31,456 bases of DNA from a bacterium (GTDB taxonomy: Bacteria > UBP4 > UBA4092 > JAOAEQ01). Shown piece by piece: positions 6,687 through 15,393 of the stretch (within the stretch, counting starts at the first letter, position 1; each line of letters opens with the position of its first letter). The notes beneath the pieces are model-generated. The model worked only from the letters and a program-made list of their open reading frames with translations. It was not told where the DNA came from and searched no databases. A program made the position numbers and the translations under genes. The stretch covers positions 1 to 31,456 of the forward strand of contig JAOAEQ010000031.1 in the NCBI GenBank assembly GCA_026416715.1, given 5' to 3'.

Positions 6687-8246
6687 CTATAATTCTAATT
6701 TTCGTTTTTCAACTTTTTTTATTTGTTCCGGTTCAGTTATCGAAGAAGCGCGACGCGCTCTTCCTTCCGCCCATTGCCGAAGTTGTTCGATTTCTTCCCG
6801 CATCGTTTTTGATAACGGCATGGTTTCTTTTATATTATGAAGAATCAGTGCCGTGGTTAACGGTTCGTGTGCTGCAAAAGCTTCATATAATGCAGAAATA
6901 ATTACCTGTTCGATTTCAGCACCAGAAAATCCCTCCGTTGCTTGCGCTAATTGTTCAATATCAAATTCTTCCGGTATCCGATTTCGTTTTGCGAGATGAA
7001 TCCGAAATATATCGCTTCGTTCCCAGAAATTCGGTAAATCAATAAAGAATATTTCATCAAATCGCCCTTTCCGGAGTAACTCCGGTGGTAATTGAGTAAT
7101 ATTGTTTGCGGTAGCGATGACAAAAACCGGTGCGGTTTTTTCTTGCAACCAGGTAGTGAATGTACCAAATACGCGCGCCGTAGTTCCAGCATCGGAAAAA
7201 GACGAACTATGAATTCCGGCAAAAGATTTATCAATTTCATCAATCCATAATATCGTCGGAGAAACGGATTCTGCAACTTTAATCGCTCGACGTACATTGT
7301 CTTCAGAAGAACCAACCAAACTTCCGAATAGTCTACCCATATCTAATCGGAGTAAAGGAACTTTCCATAATGCTGAAACCGCTTTTGCACTTAAACTTTT
7401 CCCACAACCTTGAACTCCGATAAACAATACGCCTTTTGGTGCTGGAAGACCAAACGAACGCGCTTGTTCACTGAATGCTAGACGTCGGGTATGCAACCAT
7501 TCTTTCAATGCATCAAGTCCACCAACTTCATTGAAATTTTCGGTTGCGGCATAGTATTCAAGAAGCCCAGATTTTCGGATTATCTGCTGTTTTTCGGAAA
7601 AAATCTCGGTGATACTCTCTTCATCTAGTTTCCCCTGTTGAACAATGGTTTTTGCGAAGACATTCTCTGCTTCTTTTATAGTTAAACCCAGGGCTGCGTG
7701 CAGAATTTTTTCTCGGGTTTCCGGTTCAAGCGCAAATCGGATATCAGCCTCTCGTGGTAAATCCGCTAATACCCGGTCGAGTAGTTCACTTAATTCGTCT
7801 AGTGTTGGTAAATCAAAATCAATTACCGTTATATCTTTTTCTAATTCTGGCGGTAATGTTAAAACCGGAGCTACTAAAACCAAGGTTTTATAACTATTTC
7901 GGAGATAATTGGATACTTCCCGCAATTTGCGTTTAACGGTAGCTTCATTTATAAACGAATGGAAATCTTTAAATAAAAATATTGCAGGTTCAACAGATTC
8001 GATTACTGCATCTAACGCTAGCAAAGGGTCTGAGGTCGGGACATTTTTATATTTTTGTGCTTGTGCAGAAACGCCGTAAGGAATTAGCCCTTGATTAATA
8101 GTCCAGGTATAAAGTTTTTTATCTCGTGACTTAACGATACTTAATAATGCAGATTCAACTCGGTCTTCTTCCCAGGTTACAATATAAAGAATTGGGTACC
8201 GGGCACGGATTAAAATTTCAATTTCTTGAATTTGTCGTTTGGACAT
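6687..8246 (-). CDS. Ycf46-type AAA+ ATPase
   Basis: 519 residues from the ATG at 8246, preceded by AAGGT. I chose it because Ycf46 proteins start shortly before an [11 protein letters not shown](I/L)xY(I/L)VTxEE segment, here [18 protein letters not shown]. An ATG at 8327 would add 27 residues but lacks a ribosome binding site. Residues about 1-230 form the family-specific N-terminal domain. The AAA+ module follows: Walker A GVQGCGKS at 277-284, Walker B ILWIDEID at 332-339, sensor-1 ATANN near 378-382, arginine finger in KGRFDE near 395, sensor-2 GFSGAEIE near 440. The GxQGCGKS form of Walker A is characteristic of Ycf46. The family is conserved in red-algal plastids, cyanobacteria and many bacteria; its client is unknown. 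First gene of the cluster. Confidence 0.85.
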   Translation of the reverse strand: MSKRQIQEIEILIRARYPILYIVTWEEDRVESALLSIVKSRDKKLYTWTINQGLIPYGVSAQAQKYKNVPTSDPLLALDAVIESVEPAIFLFKDFHSFINEATVKRKLREVSNYLRNSYKTLVLVAPVLTLPPELEKDITVIDFDLPTLDELSELLDRVLADLPREADIRFALEPETREKILHAALGLTIKEAENVFAKTIVQQGKLDEESITEIFSEKQQIIRKSGLLEYYAATENFNEVGGLDALKEWLHTRRLAFSEQARSFGLPAPKGVLFIGVQGCGKSLSAKAVSALWKVPLLRLDMGRLFGSLVGSSEDNVRRAIKVAESVSPTILWIDEIDKSFAGIHSSSFSDAGTTARVFGTFTTWLQEKTAPVFVIATANNITQLPPELLRKGRFDEIFFIDLPNFWERSDIFRIHLAKRNRIPEEFDIEQLAQATEGFSGAEIEQVIISALYEAFAAHEPLTTALILHNIKETMPLSKTMREEIEQLRQWAEGRARRASSITEPEQIKKVEKRKLEL

Positions 8247-8351
8247 AGACGCAGTTACCTTATCCAAGTATTCCCGGTTGCATATTCTTGTTAAAAGGCT
8301 GTTATTTCCTAATGTATAATTATACATAACAATAGCTAAATATTCATATTT

Positions 8352-8381
8352 TTGTCAAATGGTAATAGGTTAGGGTATACT
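8352..8381 (+). promoter_or_regulatory. sigma-70-type promoter for recF
   Basis: TTGTCA (8352-8357), 18-base spacer, TATACT (8376-8381): 5 of 6 at each box. It lies 70 bases before the recF ATG in the divergent gap with the Ycf46-like gene. Confidence 0.75.
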
Positions 8382-8451
8382 GTTAATAAAGAACATTGAT
8401 CGATTGATATTAGAACGATGAATGTAGCTTACGAAGGGTTTATTAGTTGGT

Positions 8452-9555
8452 ATGTATTTAACTCGATTAGTTTTACATAATTACCGGAATTTTCATACCC
8501 TATCGCTTTCGTTCGATAAACCAATGAATATTTTTTACGGTGGCAATGCTCAGGGAAAAACCAACTTACTAGAATCCATTTTTTTCGCGGCAACAGCTCG
8601 GTCATACCGAACCACGGAAGATGTGAATTTAATCCGCTGGGAGGAACCATATACCTATGTAAAAGCAGAGTTTATCCGGCGGAATCAACCGCATACGGTT
8701 GAGATAGGTTTGGCAAAAGGTGAAAAACAATTAAAACTCGATGGAAAAGTACTTCCCCGTCGAGCAGAACTTATCGGAAATCTAGTTGTCGTTTTATTCA
8801 CACCAGATGATTTATATTTGGTTAAAGGGGAACCGGCGTTGCGTCGCCGGTTTATTGATTTGGCGATAGCGCAAATTAACAACCACTATCTATTTGCGCT
8901 GCAGCAATATCATCGCGTGGTTAAACAAAGGAATTTCGCGTTTCGGCAAGTGAAATTTGAAAAGGCTCATCGGGATACGGTTACTGTCTGGAATAAACAA
9001 CTGATTCAATACGGTAGCGAAATTATCCTTACGCGAAAAGAAACACTCCTAAAGATGAATGAACGAACGCAGATGAATTATCAGCGGATTAGTGGCTCTT
9101 CACAGACATTAACCTTATACTATGAAACATCTTTTTCAGAAGAAGAAATGCTAGATTTCGAAACGTTATCAAGAGCATATCACCAAAAACTGGATGAGTT
9201 GAGTTCAAAAGAGTTCGAACTTGGGGTAACTTTGCTCGGCCCGCATCGAGATGATATTCTGATTTTTATCGACGGGCATGATTTGAAATCGTTCGGGTCG
9301 CAAGGTGAACAACGGAGTGCGGTTATCGCGATGAAATTAGCGGAAATTGAGTATATACAAAATCAGCTCGGAGAATCTCCCATAGTTGCGCTTGATGACT
9401 TCATTTCCGAACTTGATGAACGGCGGGTAGAATATATTTCTGCCGTGTTACTCCAGCAACAATGTCAAACATTTATCACAGCAGTTCATCCGTTGCGGTT
9501 AGCGGAGATTGAAGCGGTAGCCCAATATCAGATTGAAAATGGTTCAATCAAATAA
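8452..9555 (+). CDS. recF: DNA replication and repair protein RecF
   Basis: 367 residues, normal for RecF. This SMC/ABC-like ATPase, with RecO and RecR, loads RecA at single-stranded gaps. Walker A is GGNAQGKT at 30-37, preceded by the LHNYRNF motif usual in RecF and followed by NLLESIFFAATARSYRT. The middle holds the helical arm region (RRRFIDLAIAQINNHYL, LLGPHRDD). Near the C-terminus are the ABC signature GSQGEQRS and Walker B with catalytic acid, VALDDFISELDERR. The complete motif set suggests an active protein. In many bacteria recF sits beside dnaA, dnaN and gyrB; here it is away from them, followed by a response regulator with its own promoter, so it is probably monocistronic. Confidence 0.97.
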   Translation: MYLTRLVLHNYRNFHTLSLSFDKPMNIFYGGNAQGKTNLLESIFFAATARSYRTTEDVNLIRWEEPYTYVKAEFIRRNQPHTVEIGLAKGEKQLKLDGKVLPRRAELIGNLVVVLFTPDDLYLVKGEPALRRRFIDLAIAQINNHYLFALQQYHRVVKQRNFAFRQVKFEKAHRDTVTVWNKQLIQYGSEIILTRKETLLKMNERTQMNYQRISGSSQTLTLYYETSFSEEEMLDFETLSRAYHQKLDELSSKEFELGVTLLGPHRDDILIFIDGHDLKSFGSQGEQRSAVIAMKLAEIEYIQNQLGESPIVALDDFISELDERRVEYISAVLLQQQCQTFITAVHPLRLAEIEAVAQYQIENGSIK

Positions 9556-9587
9556 ACCAAGCTATTTCTATCGGCAATTAATTTTAC

Positions 9588-9616
9588 TTGACGGATAAAG
9601 TTAATTACATTATAAT
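9588..9616 (+). promoter_or_regulatory. sigma-70-type promoter for the response regulator
   Basis: TTGACG (9588-9593), 17-base spacer, TATAAT (9611-9616). 11 of 12 consensus bases with ideal spacing, 39 bases before the GTG start. Confidence 0.85.
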
Positions 9617-9655
9617 TCAATTACCTTTCAATTATATTTTTTGTTGGAGGAAAAT

Positions 9656-10720
9656 GTGAAGTATCGAATTGTTATTATAGATGATGAAAATGAGGTATTA
9701 GAATTCGTTCGGAAAACACTCGAGGGACTCTATGAAGTTGTCTTGGTCGCTGATGCGAATGAAGCGTTGAACATCGTAACCTTGTCGGAACCGGATTTGA
9801 TTTTAATTGATGTTATGATGCCAGAAAAAAATGGGCATCAGATTGCCCAATGGATTCGGTCAAACTCTGCGTTCGCAGAAGTGCCGATATTGATGCTTGA
9901 TGACCCGAAAAAACCAGATAATCTCCGAGGATTAAAAGAAAAAGAAGGCGTTCAATATTTATCGAAACCGTTATCCAGTGAAGGATTAATTCAGACGATA
10001 ACGAAAATTCTTGAAACAGAAGTCCTTTTACCGGAACATCGACTATTTACAATTGAACGAATTAACGAAATCCGAACTGTTAAATACACCCCGCCAGCTG
10101 GGGCTACAGCTAAACTCGGTATACCAAAAGTCGATGAAGCAGAAGTATCTTTTAAGTCGGCTAATATTACTCCGTCAAATGAAGTAAAAAAATCTGATGT
10201 CAATCCTGCAGAAAAGATAGTTCATCCGGCAAAGCTCGAAGCGGTTGCCCCGGAAAAAATCGCTGCGCATCATGGTCGAATTTTAGCGGTTGATGATGAT
10301 GTAGATTTGCTCCAGCTGCTTCGCGTTATTTTCGCTTCAGAATATGAATTTATAACCGCAACGGATGGATTTCTAGCGGTAAGAAAAGCAATGCTTTATC
10401 TACCGGATATCATGATACTTGATATTATGATGACAAAAATGAGCGGATTTCAGGTGATTGAAATGATTCGAAAACAACCCGCGTTAAAAAATATGCCCAT
10501 CGTATTTTTAACGGCTAAAACACATCCTACTGATATCGACCGAGCAAAAAAACTCGGTGGAACAGAATATATTACGAAACCGTTTGATCCTGGGATATTG
10601 AAATCAACCGTAGAAAAATTATTGAAACAATTTGGTATCCGTCCTCCAGGAAGTAGAATGGCTTACGAAGAAATTATGCATCGAGAAGGATTAACGCAGC
10701 CGCCCTCGGAAAAGAAATAG
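9656..10720 (+). CDS. Response regulator with two receiver domains and no output domain
   Basis: 354 residues starting at GTG 9656, chosen because GGAGG ends five bases upstream; the TTG at 9641 lies ahead of that ribosome binding site. Receiver 1 spans about 2-118 (acidic pocket Asp9-Asp10, phospho-acceptor Asp52 in LILIDVMMPEKNG, Lys104 in YLSKP). Its switch position, normally Thr or Ser, reads LMLDD, so Asp replaces it. A linker of about 85 residues rich in Pro, Ala, Lys and Glu follows. Receiver 2 spans about 202-325 (ILAVDDDVDLL, MILDIMMTKMSG, VFLTAKT, YITKPFD) and keeps all conserved residues. No DNA-binding or enzymatic domain is present, so it probably works by protein contact or phosphotransfer. 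No histidine kinase is nearby. Partner unknown. Confidence 0.88.
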   Translation: MKYRIVIIDDENEVLEFVRKTLEGLYEVVLVADANEALNIVTLSEPDLILIDVMMPEKNGHQIAQWIRSNSAFAEVPILMLDDPKKPDNLRGLKEKEGVQYLSKPLSSEGLIQTITKILETEVLLPEHRLFTIERINEIRTVKYTPPAGATAKLGIPKVDEAEVSFKSANITPSNEVKKSDVNPAEKIVHPAKLEAVAPEKIAAHHGRILAVDDDVDLLQLLRVIFASEYEFITATDGFLAVRKAMLYLPDIMILDIMMTKMSGFQVIEMIRKQPALKNMPIVFLTAKTHPTDIDRAKKLGGTEYITKPFDPGILKSTVEKLLKQFGIRPPGSRMAYEEIMHREGLTQPPSEKK

Positions 10721-10753
10721 AATAATTTTTCCGTGTTACGGGCATTTTGTTTC

Positions 10754-11344
10754 TTAAATAACCCCTTTGGTAGATGGTATCCCTTTAACCCGTTCATCTC
10801 GAGACACTGCAATGCTTAACGCTTTAGCCACCGCTTTAAATATACCTTCAATAATATGATGGAGATTTTCTCCGCGAATCAGGTCAATGTGAAGAGTTAT
10901 CCCCGCATTGGTTACAAACGCGCGAAAAAACTCTTCTGCTAACTCAACATCAAATTCACCCACTTTTCCTTTTAATTTCGGAACATTGAACACTAAATAA
11001 GCTCGGCCGCTTATATCTACAGACACTGCTGCTAATACTTCATCCATTGGTAATTGAACCGAACCAAACCGTTTAATACCGGCTTTATCTCCTAACGCTT
11101 GAGCGAAAGCTTTTCCTAGACAGATTCCAATATCATCCACAGTATGATGTGCATCAACATCGATATCTCCTTGCGCTTGAACGGTTAAATCAAATAAACC
11201 ATGTTTCGCAAATAGATTCAGCATGTGTTCCAGAAACGGTACACCAATGTCAATATGATACTCGCCAGTTCCATCAAGGTTTAGAGATAGGTTTATTTTT
11301 GTTTCCGTAGTTTGTCGCGATATCGTTGCTGTTCGTTGCGTCAT
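10754..11344 (-). CDS. hisB: Imidazoleglycerol-phosphate dehydratase
   Basis: 196 residues, the usual size of the monofunctional enzyme, which converts imidazoleglycerol phosphate to imidazoleacetol phosphate in histidine synthesis. The Mn-binding His/Glu pairs typical of IGPD are visible: FLEHML near 38-43, [10 protein letters not shown] near 64-73, and in the second half of the internal repeat TLHID and [13 protein letters not shown]. It starts at ATG 11344 with AAGGA eight bases upstream. No other his gene is in the window, so histidine genes are scattered or sit in another cluster. A 14-bp palindrome CTTATTATAATAAG overlaps the region just upstream of the ribosome binding site. It converges on the response regulator, with 33 bases between stop codons. 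Confidence 0.96.
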   Translation of the reverse strand: MTQRTATISRQTTETKINLSLNLDGTGEYHIDIGVPFLEHMLNLFAKHGLFDLTVQAQGDIDVDAHHTVDDIGICLGKAFAQALGDKAGIKRFGSVQLPMDEVLAAVSVDISGRAYLVFNVPKLKGKVGEFDVELAEEFFRAFVTNAGITLHIDLIRGENLHHIIEGIFKAVAKALSIAVSRDERVKGIPSTKGVI

Positions 11345-11404
11345 GGTTTTATTTCCTTATTATAATAAGTGGTGTAATCTATAGGTAATCGGTGTAAGTA
11401 TCCT

Positions 11405-12307
11405 TTATAAAGGTTTTTGAAATGTCCAGAAGACCCGGCTGATTTTCGCATTTACAGTATTCAAATAGAAACTAATTGGCCCTACCCAAGGTATAATCGA
11501 TATTTTATATCCTTGTTTCTTTTGGTCAGCTAAACAACGTTTAAGCAATATTTCACCGATTTTTTTACCACGTAGGTTCGGATTAGTTCCCATTGGACCA
11601 AACCAACCTAGTCCGATATTGTTTCCATCATACGCGGAAAACGCTACCACTTCTTTATCCTTTTTGGCAATATGCAGACTGATCGGATTGTTTTTGAACG
11701 TATTTGCTATTTCATGTTCCCAGCCCGGAAATTGGCAGGTAACAAAACGTAAAACTTCATCCTTATCAGCTGGTTCAGCGCGTTTAATTTCAAAACCGTC
11801 TTTAATTCGTTCTTGTTCTAATTCGGTAGTATCGAAGTTTCCGGTGACTAAATCGCAATCCATATTAATATTTTCACCAGTTCGATTAAACCCTCGCCGT
11901 AGACAAAATACCACCATTTCAGTATACCGTGGGTCTACGCCAGGCATATAGTAATTCATCGGACAATCCATTATTTTCAGTTCCGTTGCTCCAAGCGATG
12001 TTAATTTTGTTTCTAACAATTTCAACATTTCTGAACCGATTTGTTTTCGGCGGAACGATTCTTCAACTGCCATGAGTTTAATCCAGCCAATCGGTTTTCC
12101 CTTCCAGACCCGCATAACTCCTAGCAGGAATCCAATGATATTTCCATGATTATCTTTCGCCACAAAGGTTAATGCTGGGTCAAAATCAGGGTCGGCGAAA
12201 CTTTTCTCTTCAATCAATGCTGGTGTAAATTTATCATACATAATATTCCGATTACAGAAATCACTTACCGTTCCCAAATCCGATTTGGTTAATTGTTCTA
12301 TTTTCAT
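11405..12307 (-). CDS. Protein with two GNAT acetyltransferase domains
   Basis: 300 residues from ATG 12307, chosen because GAGAGGA lies nine bases upstream; a TTG at 12340 is possible but lies before that site. Two GNAT folds follow each other. In the first the acetyl-CoA-binding motif reads RRKQIGSEML after IKLMAVEESF. In the second it reads LRGKKIGEILLKRC after GWFGPMGTNPN. Two-domain GNATs often keep activity in only one half. Substrate cannot be inferred; neither neighbour (hisB, a sugar-nucleotide epimerase) gives a clear clue. The epimerase stop lies 57 bases upstream with a CTCAAT-TTAGC-ATTGAG hairpin between, so cotranscription is possible. Confidence 0.8.
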   Translation of the reverse strand: MKIEQLTKSDLGTVSDFCNRNIMYDKFTPALIEEKSFADPDFDPALTFVAKDNHGNIIGFLLGVMRVWKGKPIGWIKLMAVEESFRRKQIGSEMLKLLETKLTSLGATELKIMDCPMNYYMPGVDPRYTEMVVFCLRRGFNRTGENINMDCDLVTGNFDTTELEQERIKDGFEIKRAEPADKDEVLRFVTCQFPGWEHEIANTFKNNPISLHIAKKDKEVVAFSAYDGNNIGLGWFGPMGTNPNLRGKKIGEILLKRCLADQKKQGYKISIIPWVGPISFYLNTVNAKISRVFWTFQKPL

Positions 12308-12364
12308 AAGTAGGATTCCTCTCAAATTTGATATGCTCAATGCTAAATTGAGAATTTGAACTGC

Positions 12365-13327
12365 TTAGTTTTCGTAATATTCTATCACTTTTCGAATCAA
12401 TTCATCTAATTTAACCTGCGGTTTAAATCCAACTAGCTTTTTGATTTTACTAATATCCGGAACTCGACGTCGCATATCCTCAAATCCTTTTTCGTATGCT
12501 TCTTCGTAAGGTATAAATACAATTTTTGAATCACTATTAGCAAGCTTTTTAACTTTCTCCGCTAAATGCCGGATACTAATCTCTTCATTACTGCCAATAT
12601 TAAACACCTGACCTACCGCTTGTGGTTTATTTGCAAGCAATATCAGTGCTTTAACAATATCCCCAACATAGCAAAAGCAACGGGTTTGGTTGCCATCACC
12701 ATAAACGGTTATCGGTTGGTTTAATAGCGCAGCTTTAACGAATCGAGGTAATACCATCCCATATTTTCCAGTCTGACGTGGTCCGCAGATATTAAAAAAC
12801 CGAACGATGACTATCGGCAATTTTTTTTCGCGATAATATGCGAACGCTAATAGTTCATCAATCGCTTTCGAGTCGGAATAACCCCATCGGGCGATATAGG
12901 TTGACCCGAGAATCCGGTCATCGTCTTCTTTCAACGGAACCTTATCATTTTTACCGTAAACTTCTGATGTTGATGCTAGAATGACCTTCTTTTTCCCTTT
13001 CCGATTTGCTACGTCAAGAACGATTTCCGTTCCTTTAATATTTATTTCCAGTGATTTCAATGGATTTTCAATAACATATTTCACACCGACTGATGCAGCT
13101 AGATGGTAAACAACATCAACGTTCCGAATCAGTTTTTCCATTAACGGAACGTTCATGATAGTATCAATATGGTACTTAAACCGCGAGTTGGATATCAAAT
13201 GATTAATATTTTCCATACTTCCAGTAGATAAATCATCAATGATTTCTACTGAATGACCAGCATCAAGCAAACCCTCTGCTAAATGTGACCCGATAAATCC
13301 TGCACCACCTGTAATTAATGCTTTCAT
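12365..13327 (-). CDS. NAD-dependent nucleotide-sugar epimerase/dehydratase
   Basis: 320 residues, extended short-chain dehydrogenase family. The NAD-binding GxxGxxG is TGGAGFIGSH (Gly7, Gly10, Gly13), with Asp31-Asp32 positioned to hold the NAD ribose. The active site has ASTSEVYG (Ser119, Thr120, Ser121) and the Tyr150-x-x-x-Lys154 pair in YSDSK. RFFNICGPRQ and the YGDGNQTRCFCYV substrate-binding segment are typical of UDP-glucose 4-epimerase and UDP-glucuronate decarboxylase relatives. The exact sugar cannot be read from sequence. It acts in the cytoplasm to supply envelope or exopolysaccharide sugars. It has its own promoter in the divergent gap with rarA; no glycosyltransferases are nearby. 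Confidence 0.9.
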   Translation of the reverse strand: MKALITGGAGFIGSHLAEGLLDAGHSVEIIDDLSTGSMENINHLISNSRFKYHIDTIMNVPLMEKLIRNVDVVYHLAASVGVKYVIENPLKSLEINIKGTEIVLDVANRKGKKKVILASTSEVYGKNDKVPLKEDDDRILGSTYIARWGYSDSKAIDELLAFAYYREKKLPIVIVRFFNICGPRQTGKYGMVLPRFVKAALLNQPITVYGDGNQTRCFCYVGDIVKALILLANKPQAVGQVFNIGSNEEISIRHLAEKVKKLANSDSKIVFIPYEEAYEKGFEDMRRRVPDISKIKKLVGFKPQVKLDELIRKVIEYYEN

Positions 13328-13422
13328 AGTAGTTGAATGGTAAAATAAGTTAAATCTGGTTATTGTTTACCAGTTCGTTAACATAACCGTAACGTTCTTT
13401 GTGCATAATAATTGTGAATAGC

Positions 13423-13452
13423 ATTATATCAGTAATAAATAGGTTTGCGCAA
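13423..13452 (-). promoter_or_regulatory. Extended -10 promoter for the epimerase gene
   Basis: On the minus strand: TTGCGC (13447-13452), 18-base spacer ending in TGA, TATAAT (13423-13428). Perfect -10 with a TGn extension compensates for a weak -35. It lies 95 bases before the start codon. Confidence 0.6.
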
Positions 13453-13561
13453 GGATAATTTTCTTGAAGTTTTCTTGATATTTTGACAACCGGAGTTGGG
13501 GGGTAAAATTCCTTTATGATTAATTATACACATAAAATTCAGGAAAAATGAGATAACCTTC

Positions 13562-13570
13562 TGCTATAAT
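13562..13570 (+). promoter_or_regulatory. Extended -10 element directly before rarA
   Basis: TGC-TATAAT, a perfect extended -10 ending nine bases before the rarA ATG at 13580. No -35 is seen at the matching distance. If used, the transcript would start within a few bases of the ATG. A TTGACA at 13483 followed after 15 bases by TAAAAT is an alternative upstream promoter. Confidence 0.4.
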
Positions 13571-13579
13571 ATAGGATAT

Positions 13580-14956
13580 ATGGAATTATTTTCAAAACCG
13601 ACCGCTGAAGAAAAACGTGAGCTGGTGCCACTTGCCGACCGGATGCGACCGAAATCGTTGGATGAATTTGTTGGACAAGAACATCTCCTTGCCCCGGGGA
13701 AAGTTCTTCGGCGTGCGATTGAGACCAAACAAATCCAGTCAATGATATTCTGGGGTCCTCCGGGAACAGGAAAAACAACGTTAGCATTTATTCTCGCTCG
13801 GGCGATTGATGCGCAATTCATTGCATTTTCTGCGGTTATTTCCGGCATTAAAGAAATTAAAGAAGTTATCGCCGCTGCGGAAGACCAACTCCGGTTCCAT
13901 CATAAGAAAACTATCCTTTTCATAGATGAAATCCATCGGTTTAACAAAGCGCAACAAGATGCATTTTTACCGCATGTCGAACGCGGGACGATTATCCTCA
14001 TCGGCGCGACTACAGAAAATCCGTCGTTTGAAGTTATCTCGGCGCTGTTATCCCGATGTCGGGTCTATGTTCTCAATCCGTTAACTGAAGCGCAGATTGA
14101 GTTGATTTTGAATCGCGCGATATTGGATAAAGAACGTGGACTCGGCAATCTCAAATTAGAAATCGCTCCGGACGTCTTGAAATATATCGCGACATTTTCC
14201 AACGGCGATGCACGAACTGCATTAAATATTATCGAATTAGCGGTTATGACCGCTGAACCAGCTCAAGATGGAACGCGCCATATCACTGTTGAGTTAACGA
14301 AAGAAGCGATGCAGAAGAAAACGCTTCTCTACGATAAAATGGGAGAAGAGCATTATAATCTCATTTCTGCATTGCATAAGAGCATGCGCGGGTCTGACCC
14401 GAACGCCGCGTTATATTGGTTAGCGCGGATGTTAGAAGCAGGTGAAGACCCGTTGTATATTGCGCGTCGTATTGTTCGGTTTGCTTCCGAAGATATTGGA
14501 AACGCTGACCCGCAAGCGTTATCTATCGCCATTGCGGCAAAAGAAGCGGTCGATTTTATCGGAATGCCGGAAGGGAATACCGCACTCGCACAAGCGGTAA
14601 TCTATATGGCGACTGCGCCGAAATCGAATGCGGTTTATACTGCATATTCCGCAGCCCAGCGTGATGTCCGCGAAACTGAAGCTGAACCGGTTCCCTTGCA
14701 TATTCGGAATGCGCCAACGAAATTAATGAGTGACCTTGGGTATGGCAAAGGGTATCAATACGACCATAATGCTCCTGAACATTATGCAGGTCAGGAATTT
14801 TTTCCGGATAACCTCAAGGGTAGGGTATATTATCATCCATCCGATTTCGGATTCGAAAAAGAAATCAAAAAACGTATCGAATACTGGTCTCGCCTCAAAG
14901 CTCGATTACAACAAGAACGCACAAACTCTACTTTGCAAAATCAAAACGCCAAATAA
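13580..14956 (+). CDS. rarA: Replication-associated recombination protein A (RarA/MgsA)
   Basis: 458 residues, close to the usual 430-450. This AAA+ ATPase, related to clamp loaders and eukaryotic WRNIP1/Mgs1, acts at stalled replication forks. The N-terminus has [21 protein letters not shown], the usual opening of the family. Walker A is GPPGTGKT at 59-66, Walker B is [10 protein letters not shown], sensor 1 is [11 protein letters not shown], followed by the [11 protein letters not shown] segment. The C-terminal tetramerisation region includes [30 protein letters not shown], broken here as [10 protein letters not shown] and [10 protein letters not shown]. The tail HAPEHYAGQ-type segment ([14 protein letters not shown]) is also standard. 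Family call is very safe. It is divergent from the epimerase and followed by the longest gene-free stretch of the window. Confidence 0.96.
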   Translation: MELFSKPTAEEKRELVPLADRMRPKSLDEFVGQEHLLAPGKVLRRAIETKQIQSMIFWGPPGTGKTTLAFILARAIDAQFIAFSAVISGIKEIKEVIAAAEDQLRFHHKKTILFIDEIHRFNKAQQDAFLPHVERGTIILIGATTENPSFEVISALLSRCRVYVLNPLTEAQIELILNRAILDKERGLGNLKLEIAPDVLKYIATFSNGDARTALNIIELAVMTAEPAQDGTRHITVELTKEAMQKKTLLYDKMGEEHYNLISALHKSMRGSDPNAALYWLARMLEAGEDPLYIARRIVRFASEDIGNADPQALSIAIAAKEAVDFIGMPEGNTALAQAVIYMATAPKSNAVYTAYSAAQRDVRETEAEPVPLHIRNAPTKLMSDLGYGKGYQYDHNAPEHYAGQEFFPDNLKGRVYYHPSDFGFEKEIKKRIEYWSRLKARLQQERTNSTLQNQNAK

Positions 14957-15111
14957 ATTTCATTAGTCAAATTGCAAAAAACGTATTTTAGTATAATTTA
15001 TCTCGTTAGGGTTTTGACTTTAGAGCTAAAAATTCAATTTATACTTTAAAAAATTAATTTAACTTACCTATTTTCAATGTTTTCTGAAATTTTTTTGATA
15101 GTTTTTAATAT

Positions 15112-15334
15112 GAGAGCGATAGTGGAGCATAACCAGTGTGCCTTGAACCCGCACTGGTTCATCTACGGTATAGGGTCACAATTAGCCCGTGGTGTTAATT
15201 TCGTAAAAGACATATCTTGCAAACATTATGACAGGAAATCTGCCTTTTAAGGTTAAAACCTTGAAACCTTTGACTAAAGTCAAATCGTGGTTCTAGATTT
15301 AACAAGCAAGGAGCGAAATTATTTTGCTCTTTAT
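15112..15334 (+). ncRNA. Candidate structured non-coding RNA (unassigned)
   Basis: A GC-richer block within an AT-rich gap. It contains AACCAGTG (15131-15138) pairing with CACTGGTT (15152-15159), and nested within it TGAACC-CGCACT-GGTTCA. A second possible stem is CTACGG with CCGTGG around a GGG...CCC element. The CCTTGAACC...GGTTCA hairpin followed by AGGGTCACA...AGCCC recalls the 3' half of 6S RNA, but no GC-rich 5' half that could close the long rod is found upstream. A hairpin with a short T-run at 15308-15334 could end the transcript. A weak -10 (TAATAT, 15106-15111) precedes the block. Ends and strand are guesses. Confidence 0.25.
15308..15334 (+). terminator. Possible intrinsic terminator in the rarA-dinG gap
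   Basis: AAGGAGCGAAA-TTA-TTTTGCTCTTT forms an 11-bp stem including two G-T pairs with a three-base loop; the T-run after it is short (TTTAT). It could end rarA or a small RNA. Confidence 0.35.
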
Positions 15335-15393
15335 AATGCAAAGTGCAAGCAAGATTGAGCAATCCAAGAAAGACTTGATGAAATCAAAAGCTT

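Larger units (their letters stand above)
14957..15393. other. Gene-free stretch between rarA and dinG
   Basis: 437 bases with no convincing open frame. The first 150 bases are very AT-rich. The middle (about 15112-15200) is noticeably richer in G+C and holds an 8-bp inverted repeat. The last part carries short palindromes (AAGGTT-AA-AACCTT, GACT-AA-AGTC) and a terminator-like hairpin at 15308-15332. See the candidate RNA entry. Confidence 0.7.

Noticed and set aside
6947-7315. 122-residue open frame inside the Ycf46-like gene on the same strand
   Set aside because: Out-of-frame shadow of the AAA+ domain with no motif and no ribosome binding site; the ATPase frame has all AAA+ motifs.
10731-10755. 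Terminator between the response regulator and hisB
   Set aside because: CCGT-GTT-ACGG is only 4 bp; the following T-rich bases are broken by G and C.
12321-12360. Terminator between the epimerase and GNAT genes
   Set aside because: The CTCAAT-TTAGC-ATTGAG stem is short and without a T-run; the surrounding bases are AT-rich and pair easily by chance.
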